Origin: Gnetum montanum
Lineage: Eukaryota > Streptophyta > Gnetopsida > Gnetales > Gnetaceae
NCBI GenBank assembly: GCA_015680685.1
Contig: MNCI01003839.1
Span: 1-64,000, forward strand
Length of the DNA stretch: 64,000 nt
Direction of reading: 5' to 3'
In this document: positions 22,324 through 33,775 of the stretch, in pieces
How the letters are laid out: each line of letters begins with the position of its first letter
Numbering within the stretch: the first letter of the stretch is position 1
The notes under the pieces: model-generated
The model's input: the letters and a program-made list of their open reading frames with translations, nothing else
What the model was told of the DNA's origin: nothing
The model's database searches: none
Program-made: the position numbers and the translations under genes

Positions 22324-22790
22324 TCAAGTATGGAACTTTCTTTTAAAGGAGTAGCATTACTCTACAAGGTTTTCTAATGCAAATTTAGAAGGTGATTTGG
22401 ATAGTAAAAAGATCATCACTGGTTATATTTTCACTATGGGTAGTACTACTATGAGTTGGATGACTCAACTTTAGAATAGCATTGCTCTCTCAACCACAAA
22501 AGTAAAATATATGGCTATATCAAAAGATGGAAATGAGATGATTTGGTTTAAGGATTTTCTAGGATAGTTGGGTAAGACATAGGATAGCAACGAGCTTTTC
22601 AATGATAGTCAGAGTGCCATACATCTAGCTAGAGATCCAATTTTTCATCCAAATCTAAACACATTCAGCTAAGGTATTATCATATCCATGGATTGATAAA
22701 TGATGGGACATTACTACTAAGAAAGATGTCTAGGTCAAAGAACCTTGCACAAATTTTGACCAAGGTGGTTGCCATTATTAAGTTGAGGCT
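22324..22790 (+). pseudogene. Copia RNase H fragment
   Basis: Continues the copia coding interrupted at 7414. Motifs are FSNANLEGDLDSKKIITGY near 22375-22430 (the D-x-x-S-x-x-G-Y block of copia RNase H), FTMGSTTMSWM near 22430 and a QSAIHLARDPIFHP block near 22605-22650. One frame change near 22365 and several stops are present. Confidence 0.85.
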
Positions 22791-22917
22791 CTACATGACC
22801 TTAGCTGGCCTCCATGGTTAGTGATGAGAAGGCATTGCACTAGGAGTTGCTGGTGTATGTGGGTGAAGCAAGGTTGCAAGATTTTTTTTTTCTTAGATCA
22901 GTCTCCAAGTGGGAAAT

Positions 22918-23195
22918 TATTAAAGTCATATAGAGACTAATCCAAATTCTGTTTCTAGTTTTTTGCCATTACATTGTACCAGAAGTTGAAGGGTCAACTG
23001 ATACAAAAGTTAAAGGGTTAGTCATTTTGGTTACGAACGGTTTCTTGATGCATATTTATGTAATGTTCTAAAGCTTTTGTGTAATTGTAATCTACAAAAT
23101 ATATAATAAAACTCTAGTGCAGCTATGAATAAGTAGCAATCTTGCTAAACCACAAAAATTCTATGTTCTATGTGTGTTTTTTTTCCTATTCTTAT
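22918..23195 (+). repeat. Copia 3' LTR (right edge uncertain)
   Basis: Follows the polypurine tract AAGTGGGAAAT at about 22908, as in Tnt1-like elements. It contains two 'gaagttgaagggtcaac'-like repeats (22979-23034) shared with 7110-7250. The 5' LTR is absent from the window, so the end cannot be fixed. Confidence 0.55.
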
Positions 23196-23859
23196 TCTTT
23201 TGACTTGATTCATTTCCAAACAGCTATTAGATCTTGCAGTAGTAATAAGCAAATATACTTTGGTGAGTTTGATGCCATGTTACAATTTTAGTTTGTGATT
23301 TAAACTTCAAGTGCATTTTTGGTGAGAAAATACAAATCTTTTTAACTCATTTTAGTCCTTAAGATTATTTCAAATTTATAACCTTTTAACATTTACAATG
23401 GTGACATTTTTTTATTTAAAAAATAGTTATTATTTAATAAGAAAGGGAATTTATGATAGTTATTCAACGTCCTATATGAACGAGACATTTGGCAACTATA
23501 GCTTTTATTTCTACAGTATTTATAACTAAATTCCCATGACGGTTGTAACTAATTTTAATTTTTCATGATGTTTGTAATTACAAAGAAGTCACTATAAAAA
23601 GAGCTTCAAGGGTAGAATGAAAAGGGGGGGAAATAAGAAGATATATTAAAAATTACTTGTAAAAATGGCTCGCTAATTGCAACATCAATTCAACTACTTT
23701 GTTTAAATCCTATGAGTTATTTTTCTTCTCATTTTTTCTTAGTTACTCAACTAATAGTTTAGATAGTACTATTCCTGGCATTTAATTTTGGGATTTTATG
23801 ATTACTCTTATAACGTTATTTTCTTGCAATTCTATACATCTATTAGTTAGCCATGTAAG
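23196..23859. other. AT-rich sequence, nothing recognised
   Basis: No ORF, LTR terminus or repeat shared with the rest of the window beyond general AT-richness. Confidence 0.5.
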
Positions 23860-24750
23860 AGCTTTTTTTTTCTCTTTTGGAAAAACATCTTGAGTGATTT
23901 AATAATAATGTTTGTTTGAAATTGCTTATTCAAGTCTAGAGGGTCTAAAAAAATTTTGATATTTTGATCTGACTTGAAATAGCTTTAATTTTAAATTTTT
24001 TCCTAATATTTGATCTTAAAATTATTATACCTTTTCTAATAGCTCTATTTTTTGCACTCCTTAACATCTATTAACTATTCATATAATAGCTTGTATTTTT
24101 CTTTTAAAAAGCGTTTTTGGTAGTTCAATTAAAGTGTCTTTTAGGAAATTGCTTGTTGAGCCTAGAGGGTTTGAATAATTTCTAACATTTAAGGTTGAAT
24201 TGGAATAGCTTTATGTCTAAGTCTTTCCTCATATTCATTTTATCTTGCTTAAATATTTGAGATTGCACACAAATCTACCTTCCCTCTTCTTTTCATTTAA
24301 AATCCATTGAATCTTGCTCTATTTCTTATTTTCTTATGAACTTTTCTCTATGAGGAAAACTAGGAGTAGATTTCCATAGAATTATGCTTAAAAATTTTGA
24401 TGAAATTTTATTTGTTTCAAGCAATTTACTATAGAGACTGTATAGACTAAGAGAGTTAAATAAAAAGGGATCTTTAATGACACACAATATTCTACAAAGT
24501 TAGCTGAATTTTTATTATAATAGCCAATTATTGTTTAATATAAAAACCCAACCATTCTAACATTTCTAATAGCAAAAAAAAACATTTACACTTAGTTTTC
24601 TATATTATCACTAAGTTTATTTGGAGGTATTTGGGCCTTGATGTTTCCAAAGACCAGCAAATGCCTAAACTCAAGTTTGAAAGAACACCTTCGTTTATCA
24701 TGATTCTAGTCACAAGTCCAAAGGCAACATTGGTGGTCCTAAATGATCAC
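23860..24750. repeat. AT-rich dispersed repeat, copy 2
   Basis: Homologous to 1-1005, including the internal duplicated block (23930-24010 and 24150-24230) and the terminal block with 'tttggaggtatttgggccttg' and 'accagca'. Its right end abuts the LTR at 24751. On the minus strand the adjoining bases read CCAATGTTGCCTTTGGACT, weakly like the Athila-type PBS at 33600, so this may be leader sequence belonging to that LTR. Confidence 0.6.
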
Positions 24751-25599
24751 TAATGAGCAATGAGGTAATCCTACCTCCAATCATAGGAATCACAAGCATT
24801 CACATGTGATTTGGTCAAATTCTATAGACCTTAAGTTTCTAAGGACACTAGTTATAGGACATGAAATCTAATCGTGACGATCATTGTCTTCCCAACTACA
24901 CTTGGGAAGCTTAGTTGTATGGTTAAGTGTAATTGAGGCATATGATTTTTATTTGATTAACAACAATTTGAAACTCAATTTATGAAACAATATAACTAAT
25001 CTAATTGCTAATTAATAACTAACTATCCTAACATAAGTATCTGGTCCCACTTTCCATGCACATCCTGAACACGTATAATGTTGTTGGATTACCAAAATTT
25101 AAGTGTTGCTGGGATTACCAATTGTCATGTGCATGCTTGAAGTGGTCATACTTATGTACTTAATTAATTGTTATTTAATCTAGCTAACTTAATTTAGCTT
25201 AATTACTCTGGAGCATTAAAGGAAATTATACAAAACATCAAAGGCATAAACAAAATAATTAATCTAGCCTAGGTACTGCAAGGTTTATCATAAATCTCAT
25301 CTTTATTACTACACACACTACCATGCTTAGGTACAAAAATGCTTGAATAATGATCTATACACTCAATGACTCTTGCAATGAGCACTTTGGAAAATATTCT
25401 AACTCTAAAGAAAAGAAACTGCAAGAGCTCTATTATGCTATGACAAAATTTATTGCCCAAACTGTGTGCCCAAGTTCTATATTTATAGGTTAGCACACAT
25501 CCCATGATATTGAACATCTGACATTGCTTATCGGACCTTAATATCAGGTGTCCGATATCAGGGCTCTAATATTGAAGCTGACAAAAATGCACTTCATCA
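24751..25599 (-). repeat. 3' LTR of element F
   Basis: 849 bp in minus orientation, starting TGATGAAGTGC at 25599 and ending CTCATTA at 24751. A polypurine-like tract (GTTGTGAGGTTA) precedes it on the minus strand. It shares start, end and the middle 'gggattaccaa' phrases with the E LTRs, so E and F are related. A TATA-like box lies at 25477-25490. Confidence 0.75.
25477..25490 (-). promoter_or_regulatory. TATA-like box in F LTR
   Basis: Minus strand ACCTATAAATATAG, in the same relative position as CTATAAATAAG in the E LTRs. Confidence 0.6.
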
Positions 25600-27699
25600 T
25601 AACCTCACAACTAAATGAAAACTCATCCTCAAGTGAATAAAATGAGGAACAAGTCCCTTACAAAATACTGGGAAGGTATGTGATTATTAACTAACTTGCA
25701 AACTAACTTAGATAGAACAAACAAATTCTAAGTGTCCAAGTGTAAGAATTTACAATCTTTTACAAAATTTTGTGTTCATGACAATAGAATTGAATACCAT
25801 AGACAAAACTAACATCCAACTAAAGAGCGAGGGAGAAGATTCAATGATCATGAAGGGTTCTTGTTGCATGATGCTACTACTTATCCTTTGGTGAAGATTG
25901 TCCCACTTCAAGTCCATGCTTCCCACTACAATCACAACAAAATCAAGGATTAGTATGCAATGTGTAATATATAGCTTTTAAGTACCTTGTCTCATCAGTA
26001 GTTACACATGGCTAAGTTGTGATTACAATGGATTGATTCCTTTAATAATGTTGACAAAAAGATCGAAAAATTAGGGTGAAATGAATAAATGGTCCATTAC
26101 TAAATTTTTAGAAGCCCAAATGCAACGACAGACTTGAAGAGGGTTAAAGAATTCACAACAAAAAGGACGATTTTATTAAAAAACATTGTGAAGATGCACA
26201 CAATTGGATGTCATCAATGGGACACACAAAAGGATTTGATTGTAAGAATGTCTAAGAATAAAAAACTAACTAACCCAACCAACAGATATGCAAGTGGATC
26301 CTTCTCAAAGTAGGCACATGCCCTTTGTTGCCCTTGCATAAGCTCAACCAAGAAGTTTGTGGGCCCCATGGATGATTAATGGTTACAAAACGTTAAGTAC
26401 AAGAACCCAAAAGATACTACCTAAGAATTTTGACACATCAAACCAAGACATCGAACAAGAACATGAACACTAGTAGTGAGGTGAGGCATGGAAAGCATAG
26501 ATGGATGAGAGATAGAGTGGAATGGAAATCCCAATTAAGGTTACATGAATTCCCTTATGAATTTTGTGGCTAAATGACCTAATAAAATCCATCATTAGTC
26601 CAAACCAAAATTAATAGTGTTTAATGACTTTGCATCATCATCCTAAGATCAATCCACCACCTTGAAACACAAGAGTACTCCCATAGAACAACCATCATTC
26701 CTTATTTTAAGAAGAAAAGAGAAGCAATAAGTGAGAGAGGGCTTTAGTTAAAGGAAACCTTTAAGCATGAGAAACATGTCTTCTTAGTTCCATATCCAGT
26801 GCTTGTAGCCTATTTATTCTGTCTAAGGGATGCACTTTGAATTTCCATCATTTTTTTTCTTTTTTCTTTAATGTGAACCACATAATACAAAGACTTATTC
26901 AACTTCTTATTATTGGTTGACATGGAATGGTAAGTAATCCATGAGAACACACATGCATCCATGTAAGAAGAAAGGCACAAAATGTATCGATTCCCCTTGA
27001 AATCACAACCTATTGAAACCTTTCAGTCTGTTCCAAGTCTGGAAACAACCAAGTTCACAAGTTCATTAAAGTTTTATTAATGAAAAAGGGACCTCATACT
27101 TCTAGGATAAGAAAAACCATAAATTTTGTGAGTGGGTGGATGTTGTGAACTCACTACCTATTTAATGAAAAAGAAACCATGTCCTAGTTATCAATAACAA
27201 ATTTCAAAGCTAGAATATAGACACCAATAATCAAATAACTAGAAAGCACATGTCCACATCAAATAATCCACACTATACCTAGTTAACAATAAGGCACATT
27301 ATTATTTAAACACAATAATAAAATCACACTAAAATAAAAAATATATACAACTTGAAAAACATTTAAGAAAAATAAAACATACTATCGATGTTATAAAACA
27401 AAAAATTGAAAAAAATTAATAACATACAAACAAAAAGGTGTAAGATAAAAAAGGCATAAAACAAAAATTTGTAAAACTAACAAGGTGTAAAATAAAAATG
27501 TGTAAAACAAAAAGATGAAAAAATAAGGAGCCACTTATATGATTAGCATGGATGGCCATCTCCCCCATTACTAAGTTGAAAAGAAGAGATCTGAAAGATT
27601 GAGCGTGGTTTTCCATCTGATTAGGTGTTTGTTACATTGGCTTGCTTAGGCTCATGGAAAAATTTTACTTGTTGTGTGTTGATCGGCTACTTCTTGTCT
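25600..27699 (-). other. Spacer of element F, no gene recognised
   Basis: AT-rich region between the integrase end and the polypurine tract. In Athila elements this interval can hold an additional (env-like) ORF, but here only short ORFs remain and none shows recognisable domains, signal peptide or repeated structure. Confidence 0.5.
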
Positions 27700-28900
27700 A
27701 GGCTCTCAAGTTTGCAGATCAACATGGCCCCAGAAGAAAAAGTTTTGTAAATGATATAAGGTCCTTCCCACAACATGTAGAACTTAGTTCATTAAGGTAC
27801 ATGTGTGCGGTTCCATTAGAGGACCATATATCCTGGTTGAAATTTGACTTTCCTAATTCTAAGCTCATGGCATTTTTTGTTAAATTCCTTGTGTAACTTG
27901 TTAGATGATAGGGCCACCAATTAATTTTCATCTAGTACATTCAAGTTGATTAATCTTTCTTTTTGTGATAGGCTAAGATCAAAGTCCAAGTCATAGGTTG
28001 TTGAAAGTGTACGAAGCTCAAACTGAATTAGAAGCATTGGAAGTTTCTCATACACCAACTCATAGGGAGAATAGCCTATAGTAAATTTTCATGTTGATCA
28101 GTAGTCCCAGAAGGCATTGCTGAGGTTTGTGATCTAGTCTCTCCTATATTTGCTAACTATTCTCATTAAGAACTTAGTGATGTTCCTATTTGTGACCTCA
28201 GCTTGACCATTAGCATTGGGGTGGTAGCGTGTTATTAGTTTATGTTCAACCCTCAAGCATTGCGTAAGCTTACAAAATGTAGTGCCTATAAAGTAGGTCC
28301 ATTATTAGAAATTAATGCACATGGCACACCAATCTTGTTTACAATATTCTATTGTACAAATAGAGTAGTTGTAGAAGATGTATAATTGATGATGACTACT
28401 ACTTCTATCCATTTCTTAAAATAGTTAATAAAGACTATGATCTATGCCTTTTCCTTTGACATGGGTGTGATGGAACCCATGAAGTTAATGCCCCAAATGT
28501 TGAAGGGTTCTAGTGATTGGATCCATTATTGAGGTCCCTCCATTCAAGCATTCATTCCACCATCTCATTGGTAGCATTCACAAGAGTGGAAAAAGTGATG
28601 AGCATCCCTAAAAATTATTGGCCAATAATATGCTACCATTGGGATTTTAACGGTCCTGCATCTCCCAACATAGTTGACCCCACAAGGACCCTTATGAACA
28701 TTCTAGAGAATAAATAGTTGATCAGCATCAAGGACATATCAACGAACTAGGCCATTAGTGCACACCTTCTAGAGGTGCCCATTGATCTCCATGAAGTTTT
28801 TCACTTAGTGAGGAACCTATAGTTTCTTCTAGTGGTCCAACTCTTGTGGCATTTCTTGAGTGAGAAGATAGATGAGAATGCCATCCTACCATTTAGGCTC
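27700..28900 (-). pseudogene. Element F integrase (decayed)
   Basis: Minus-strand integrase. The zinc-region part reads VHKGPCGVNYVGR and CECYQ (near 28560-28700). The core reads WGINFMGSITPM near 28480, where the family has WGIDFMG, and ALISNNGPTL near 28300, where the family has a DG/NG after S. Both catalytic Asp positions appear replaced by Asn, as G-to-A changes would cause. A C-terminal segment (YGPLMEPHT near 27820) is discernible. Multiple stops. Inactive. Confidence 0.75.
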
Positions 28901-29560
28901 AATCAGAAATTGTTTAATTATAGCCTTAGTAAAGAGTAGTTCATCAAATAGTAGACTTACCTCTTTTTGTTGTTACATCGCAACTGAGACAAGTGGTTAG
29001 CAACCACATTCTTAGTTCCCTTTCAATCTACCATCATAAGATCAAATTCTTACAAGATCACTAGCCATCGTATGACATGAGGACTTATTGCTGGCTTATT
29101 CATTTGGAAGCGAATCATACTGTGGTCATCATGCACAAATACTTTATATTCATGTATATAGTGCTTAACCTTCTCTAAAGCAAACACCACTATCATCAAT
29201 TCCTTTTATATGGTGGTGTAATTCAGTTGTGCACCCTCAATGCTTTAGCTTGCACAATGGATGTAATATGAATGTTTCTTGTCATCCAATTGTGTAATCA
29301 CATCCCCTAAGGCATAATTTGATGCATCCATCATAATGTGAAATGGTTTGGACTAATTGGGTGCCTTTAGAATTGGAGTTTCTACAAGTTTCTCCTTCAT
29401 CTGTTGGAATTCTTTTTCACATTCGTTGGTCTAAACAAATGGAGCATCTTTCTTTATTAGCTCAACCAACAATTTTACAATCTTAGAGAAATTCTCTATG
29501 AATCACTAGTAGTAGCCAGTGTGTCCAAGAAATGACCAGAAATCTGTTACAATTTCTAGT
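28901..29560 (-). pseudogene. Element F RNase H
   Basis: Minus strand. Blocks in order: KLVETPILKAPN near 29380, FHIMMDASNYALGDVI near 29320, QLNYTTI and ELMIVVFALEKVKHYIHEYK near 29180, and GTKNVVANHLSQL near 29000. These are the standard RNase H landmarks of Athila/Tat elements (D-A-S-x-x-A-x-G; KGxxNxVADxLSRL), with D-to-N in the last. Stops interrupt it. Confidence 0.85.
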
Positions 29561-30300
29561 TGATGGGTGATTCCTTGGATAACCCTTATCTTTTCGAGGT
29601 TGACCTCAATCCCTATTTGTGAGATTTTATGCCCAAATACAATGCTCTCCTAGACCATTAGATGACTCTTTTTCCAATTAAGCTGTAGATTTGTTTCCAT
29701 ACATCTTTTGTGTACTTGCTCAAGGTAATCCAAGGCTTGCTCAAATGTAGCTCCATAGGTGGTGAAGTCATCCATGAAGACTTTTACCCTACTACTGATC
29801 TGCTACTAAAAAATACTTAAAACCAGGTGTTGGAATGTAGCAGGGGCATTGCACAAACCAAAAGGCATCTTGCAATATGCAAAGGTCCCCCAAGGACTTG
29901 TGAATGTTGTTTTGGCCAACTCATCTAGCACAATCTGGATTTGGTTATAGCCACTATAACCATCTAGAAAATTATAATAGTAATGCCTAGATAGGGTATC
30001 CAACACTTGATCAACAAATGATAATAGAAAATAATCCTTGTATGTTTTCATATTCAACAACTGAAAATAGATGCAAACCTACCACTTGTCACCTTTCTTG
30101 GCACAATCACAAGTGGGATAACCCACTCACTATCTGCAATGGGATAGATAAATCCCACCTTGAGGAGTTATTCAATTTCCTCCTTGATGATCTTCTTCAA
30201 TTTGGAAATCAACCACTATTGCAGCTACCCCTTTGGCTTCATGGTTGGATTAGTGTAGATACGATGCTAGCATATCCTAGGATTAATTCCTATGACTTCA
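29561..30300 (-). pseudogene. Element F reverse transcriptase
   Basis: Minus strand. The N-terminal block FIYPIADSEWVIPL lies near 30150. It is followed by FLDGYSGYNQIQI near 29950, TSPWGTFAYCKMPFGLCNAP near 29850 and the catalytic VFMDDFTTYG near 29775 with both Asp residues. The 'DGYSGYNQI' and 'FMDDF' wording is characteristic of Athila/Tat RTs. One clean ORF (84 residues, 29806-30060) survives, followed by stops. Confidence 0.9.
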
Positions 30301-30799
30301 GGATATGACCAACTAAAGGTTGTTGAACGTTTGTTAACCACATTAAGTTGCATATATTTCTATTCAAAAGCAAAATTTGCATTGATTATTACCAACTTTT
30401 CATTTTTGAAGAATGCAGATTCCACGCCAGTAGATAGAGTTTTTAACTCAATGGAATCTTGTTTAAAATTTTAATGGATTTCCAACTCTCCCCAATAGGT
30501 ATCATCATTTGCATTATCAAAGAGTTGGTGATGAACTTGCTCTAGTTCATCGATGCCTTCTACATGGGAACATTTTAAGATCTCAATAGGTTCCATGCAA
30601 AGTGTGTTACTTTCAGAATTAGTGGTTAGTCATTGGGTGCCCTCTTATTTTGTGACTATTGTGTATAGACACCTTTAAATATCTACTTCATGTGCACACT
30701 ACCTACATGCAAAAATACATGCTTGTTTCATAGACTAGAGTTTCTACATGTAATTGCACCCTGTATCATTGTACGCGATGCATGGAACTCACTTCTTCT

Positions 30800-31140
30800 C
30801 AATCTTTCCAAATGCATTTTCTTTAGATATTTCTAGGAAAAGATATTTGATGTTCATTCTTACATCAACAATGCTTAGCAATGCCTTTCCCATAATGATT
30901 GGAAAGTTCCCTTTATAATTCTCAACCTTGATTACTAGGAATTCAGTAGGATAAAATCATCCATAGATAGTAATCACAATGTTTTCCATCAATCCCAATG
31001 AAATACTAATGGATTGATCTATCAATTCCAATTAGATATTGCTCTTCTTGAGAGGTGGCAAGTTCTAGGTAGTATACATCTCATGAGAAATCAAGTTCAC
31101 ATTAGAACCTAAATTAAGAAGAGTTTTACATGGTTGATCC
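30800..31140 (-). pseudogene. Element F protease
   Basis: Minus strand. LLNLGSNVNLISHEMY near 31100 stands where the retropepsin D-T-G-A/S motif belongs (here N-L-G). FPIIMGKALLS near 30890 corresponds to the IxLGRPFL block. The same architecture is present in element E (36350-36738), which supports kinship. Catalytically unlikely. Confidence 0.7.
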
Positions 31141-32686
31141 CTAGCAATCTATAAATAGATAAAAGGACTCCCAGGATCAACTAATTTCCTGGGAAGGTTT
31201 CCAACCCAAATCCAATCAAATATAACATCAGTGAACATAATAGTATGGATTATGGGTGGTATTTGATTTGAAGGGGACCTAATGCAATGGTTTGTAGATG
31301 ACAAGGTAGGAGTAGGATGACTAGCCACCTAAGTCTGTGAGGGCCTAGTAGGGCTATTAGGTCAGAAGAATGGTCTCTTATGAACATGAGGTTTTGAACC
31401 ACTCAGTTGATGAACTGATTGTAGATTGATGGCCCTAGTAGCATTCTATTGCTATGGTTGGGCTGGAAGCTCATCCTACATACATGGAGTAGGTAGTAGC
31501 TACATTGAGGATGGAGGAATAGGTGTAGGAATAGGAGGATGATAAGAATAGAATGTGGTATCGATCCTTAAATATGAAGAATGAGTTCTATAGTATTTGA
31601 GAGGGTAGTAGTGATGTTGGAAAGGAGAAACGTGATTGGAAGAGTCATGTGGAGACAATAGTTGCTGAACATAATACCCATATGGATTTGGGTGTCTATA
31701 AGGGTATCACTACCTTGGTGGTCGTAGCACCCATGACTGTGGGTATTGCCGCTATTGATACTACTCATACAGTTATGATGGAATTCCACTTAGATAATAC
31801 TATTATTATTGATGAAATTGCCTACGATTGCCTTGAGGATAAGGTAATTTTCTAGGTGTTTGTCTTTTTGCTAGTTGTGGATTCAAAGCATACATCCCAG
31901 ACTCCTGTAAGTGTGACACAATGAAGCAACATACCTTAAGATGTTTATATTGGCAAATGTCACACCATCATCATCATCATCAAATTTAGTTCTTGCAACT
32001 TCCTCTACTCCAACAATCTTTCCCTTACCCCTTTCATTAGCACGTTTAGCTTCCTTTCACCTCCTGCCATCATGATCACTACCTTGTTCTTTGGACTCTT
32101 TGACAATTTTTAGAACAGCTTAAAATCTACTATCCATAAAGTCCCATAACTAATCTACCTTAGCTAAAATTTTAGAGGTAAATTTTTGAATTGACAAGGT
32201 TTTCTAGTTCACCAACTCAAGTGATGATTCCTCCCCACTGTCACAAAATCAAACCTTCCTCATTTGAAAGGAAGGATCTCAATTGTATTCTTTTACACTT
32301 TCATCTTTCCTTGGTCCCCCTTCTTCTTTTTCTACCTGCTTGATCAGTCGTTGGATCTAATGGACTCTTAACTCTAACAATCATCCTTGGTCCTAAACTC
32401 CAAGAGTTCTCATCATTTCTAATCAAAGCCCATCTATAATATGGTGAAGTTGCTCCTATTAAGAATAATCATGGCTAGGACATCTGTGTAATAGAGAATA
32501 CTATCGACTCATGGCTGCATTCAAGTGTTCATGTGTCCCTTGTTTCCATCCTTTGATCTTCCTCCTCAAGTTGGACACTCGAAAGTACATCTAATATTTG
32601 TCATTGAACACTTCAAACATTGTACTCCACTATCTAATGGATTCTAGTTCTAAGGACCAGTACCAACCTTTTCCTTCTTTGATGAG
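31141..32686 (-). pseudogene. Element F Gag, C-terminal part
   Basis: Minus strand. The retained core includes the LIKEGKG-YWSLE block near 32660, VSNLRRKIKGWKQGTHEHL near 32560-32500 and a basic region followed by an acidic one (near 31990-32080). It aligns with the Gag of element E at 34780-35640. The N-terminal part is missing because element E begins at 32687. Confidence 0.75.
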
Positions 32687-33598
32687 TGATGAAGTGTTTG
32701 TTGGTAGCTGCATTTACTAGGCCGCGTATACGGACCCTATATACGTGGCCTCATCGACATAGCCCCATCAACACATCCTTCCATGCATCAATGTGGCCCC
32801 ATTTACGTGGTGCCTATTTCGGTCTATAAATAAGAGGGCCTTTCGCCTCATTGAGGTACCTTTTTGTCAATTGTAGCGAAGCTCTTGCAGTTTGTTCCCG
32901 TAGGAGATAGAATATTTTCCAAGTGCCCGCAGTAGGTGTAAAGAAGGTTTCTGGCTCTTTATTCGAGACCTGATGTATCTGAGCCCATTGGCATGGATGG
33001 CAATAAAGATGAGCTTTCAAGCATTGCTTACAACATTTGGACTTAGTCATTTATTACATTTAATAGTTTAATGTTTATATGCTTTGATAATTACTTAAGT
33101 TTCTCTTATTACTAGTTTAATTATTATCACTCATTTACAATTCATAGAAACCATAAGTACGACCATCTCCAACATAATCCAACACTTGGTAACCCAGTGA
33201 TACCTAACATCTAGTAACCCAGTAGTGGTTAGGGAATGCTCAGGACTTTCCTAGAAGATGGGATTGGATACTTATGCTAGGAGTAGTTAAGATACAGATC
33301 AGGATAATTATAGGTTAGATAATATTTCATTCCTTACTTTCCGTACCTTAATTAGACACCAAAAGATAAAGTAAAAACTATAAAAATCAGTTGCCTCAAT
33401 CTCACTTAACCATTGCCACTAGATACTCACAAGTGAGGTTGAGAAGACAACGACTGTTATAAGAAAGGGTTTTGTTGATTAGAGGTCTGGTGTATGTTAA
33501 GTACTTACAGTATACGAAATTCGATCGAGTCACGTGTGAATGCTCGTGATTCACATGGTTGGACGTAGGCGTACCTAGCCGCTCATCATTGGCACCAT
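32687..33598 (+). repeat. 5' LTR of element E
   Basis: 912 bp, TGATGAAGTGTTTG ... GCTCATCA. The U3 carries repeated GTATAYGTGGCCCC-like phrases; a TATA-like box CTATAAATAAGAGG lies at 32824-32837. About 93% like the right LTR by eye. Confidence 0.85.
32824..32837 (+). promoter_or_regulatory. TATA-like box in E 5' LTR
   Basis: CTATAAATAAGAGG, conserved at 47434 and 48431 in related LTRs, downstream of GC-richer repeated U3 motifs. The likely core promoter of the element RNA. Confidence 0.7.
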
Positions 33599-33599
33599 T

Positions 33600-33619
33600 G
33601 CCAGGGACTGTTAGTCTTA
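33600..33619 (+). promoter_or_regulatory. Primer binding site, Athila type
   Basis: TGGCACCATTGCCAGGGACT, one base after the LTR. It resembles the Athila PBS TGGCGCCGTTGCCGGGGA, with the differences being transitions. Confidence 0.8.
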
Positions 33620-33775
33620 CATGTGCTAATTAACCTTAGCAAACTTATTATTCATGTCATTGGAATGGACCCAGGATAGTAGAACTTATGCATGCTAGGT
33701 GGATTAAAGAAAAGGTAAAGTACACCAATTAAATGGATCATCTAATATCCAATATGTCTTCTTCTCACAGGCGAG

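Larger units (their letters stand above)
6356..23195 (+). mobile_element. Ty1/copia relic, split by a chromovirus
   Basis: The outer element of the left nest. Plus-strand copia coding is present at 6356-7065 (integrase C-terminus/linker and RT N-terminus), 7276-7414 (RT C-terminus) and 22324-22790 (RNase H), followed by a polypurine tract (AAGTGGGAAAT) and a 3' LTR from 22918. The 5' part is lost at the junction with element D. The middle of RT is absent, replaced by a short tandem repeat. The right boundary near 23195 is an estimate. Confidence 0.8.
24751..32686 (-). mobile_element. Athila-like Ty3/gypsy element F (5' end missing)
   Basis: On the minus strand the order is Gag, protease, RT, RNase H, integrase, a 2-kb spacer, polypurine tract and LTR. 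RT similarity is strongest to the Athila/Tat branch of plant gypsy elements. The element is interrupted inside Gag at 32686 by element E; the Gag N-terminus, PBS and 5' LTR are not visible to the right. Stops and frameshifts are frequent throughout. Confidence 0.82.
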
